A program made the translations under genes and the position numbers. Of a DNA stretch of 5,229 nucleotides, positions 4,919 through 5,229 are shown piece after piece; position 1 is the stretch's first letter; every line of letters starts with the position of its first letter. The notes beneath the pieces were generated by a model. It saw only the letters and a list, made by a program, of their open reading frames with translations. It ran no database searches and was not told where the DNA came from. Source of the stretch: Thaumarchaeota archaeon UBA183 (lineage in GTDB: Archaea > Thermoproteota > Nitrososphaeria > Nitrososphaerales > UBA183); the NCBI GenBank assembly GCA_002495205.1, contig DAEE01000050.1:2555-7783 (forward strand), given 5' to 3'.

Positions 4919-5229
4919 CTAGGATGGACAGGGCTTCTGTCGCTGCCCGGGCAAGCTCACAGGCCTTCGCGGGGTCGCTTTTCTGTGCGGCAGCCCTGAG
5001 AGCTCTGCTGGCCCACTCCACTGCCCTCGGGGTGTCGAAGTCGTCGTCCAGGGCGCGCTCAAAGGGAGCGAGGGAGCCAGCCTCACCGTTTTCGGGCCTC
5101 GAAAAGCGCGCGGCGAGGCTCCGCATCTCCTTCAGACGCTCCTGGGCTGCCGCGAATCCAGAGAGGTCCGTCTCCCTTCTGTAGTGGGTCAGGAGGAAGT
5201 AGAACCTCAGCTCGTCGGCAGTGCAGACC
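4896..5229 (-). CDS. Cysteinyl-tRNA synthetase-like protein, C-terminal part (5' end outside window)
   Basis: Only the last 110 residues are in the window. ELRFYFLLTHYRRE (fragment residues 6-19) is the linker motif at the end of the CysRS catalytic core, corresponding to LRYxLLSTHYRS. PFERALDDDFDTPRAV (55-70) is the hallmark of the CysRS DALR helical domain. In ordinary CysRS another 50-60 residues with a basic AKDWxxADxIR-type segment follow and complete anticodon recognition; here the frame ends with TAG right after EALSILGVDLLGT. That ending resembles MshC, the CysRS paralogue that joins cysteine to glucosaminyl-inositol in mycothiol synthesis. The catalytic HIGH and KMSKS motifs lie outside the window, so CysRS, a truncated CysRS and a cysteine ligase cannot be separated here. 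The gene overlaps the GNAT gene and is probably first, or early, in this operon. Confidence 0.82.
   Translation of the reverse strand, partial: VCTADELRFYFLLTHYRRETDLSGFAAAQERLKEMRSLAARFSRPENGEAGSLAPFERALDDDFDTPRAVEWASRALRAAAQKSDPAKACELARAATEALSILGVDLLGT

Overview
This is a GC-rich, gene-dense window from what is most likely an archaeon. Arginine is written mostly as AGG or AGA. Starts include TTG and GTG. One start has a GGTGA-type ribosome binding site, and another gene has an AT-rich box about 28 bases before its ATG, as expected for leaderless archaeal transcription. Several proteins feel like those of Nitrososphaeria (Thaumarchaeota) or Bathyarchaeia-type lineages. That taxonomic placement is inference; the closest relative cannot be fixed from the sequence alone.

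Layout. Bases 41-670 (+) encode a class II aldolase-family protein with the full metal-site histidines. Bases 671-1046 hold no convincing gene: a hairpin just after the aldolase, and a minus-strand open frame (744-962) that looks protein-like but uses different codons and may be a relic. Bases about 1047-1706 (+) encode the most unusual protein here: a glycine-cleavage-H-like (lipoyl-carrier) domain fused to a TusA-like sulfur-carrier domain, with the lipoyl lysine position occupied by arginine. It ends 14 bp from the convergent end of a two-domain thiosulfate sulfurtransferase (1721-2587, -) with a complete active-site loop. The sulfurtransferase has its own AT-rich promoter region containing a perfect 14-bp palindrome.

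Bases 2652-5229 (-) form a tightly packed run read right to left: the C-terminal part of a cysteinyl-tRNA synthetase-like protein (cut by the window edge), a GNAT acetyltransferase, a small HELVH zinc metallopeptidase-like protein, and an alpha/alpha-toroid (terpene-cyclase/prenyltransferase-fold) protein. Neighbouring genes overlap by 23 and 26 bp, and the last start sits about 10 bp after the preceding stop, so this is probably one operon.

How the genes may work together. The H-TusA fusion and the rhodanese suggest a sulfane-sulfur handling module, comparable in parts (not in gene order) to the TusA, rhodanese and lipoate-binding-protein sets of sulfur-oxidising sHdr systems. The synthetase-like protein ends without the usual C-terminal anticodon-recognition tail and sits directly before a GNAT gene, so a cysteine-ligase (MshC-like) role should be weighed against an ordinary CysRS. 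No mobile elements, CRISPR arrays, tRNA or rRNA genes were seen.
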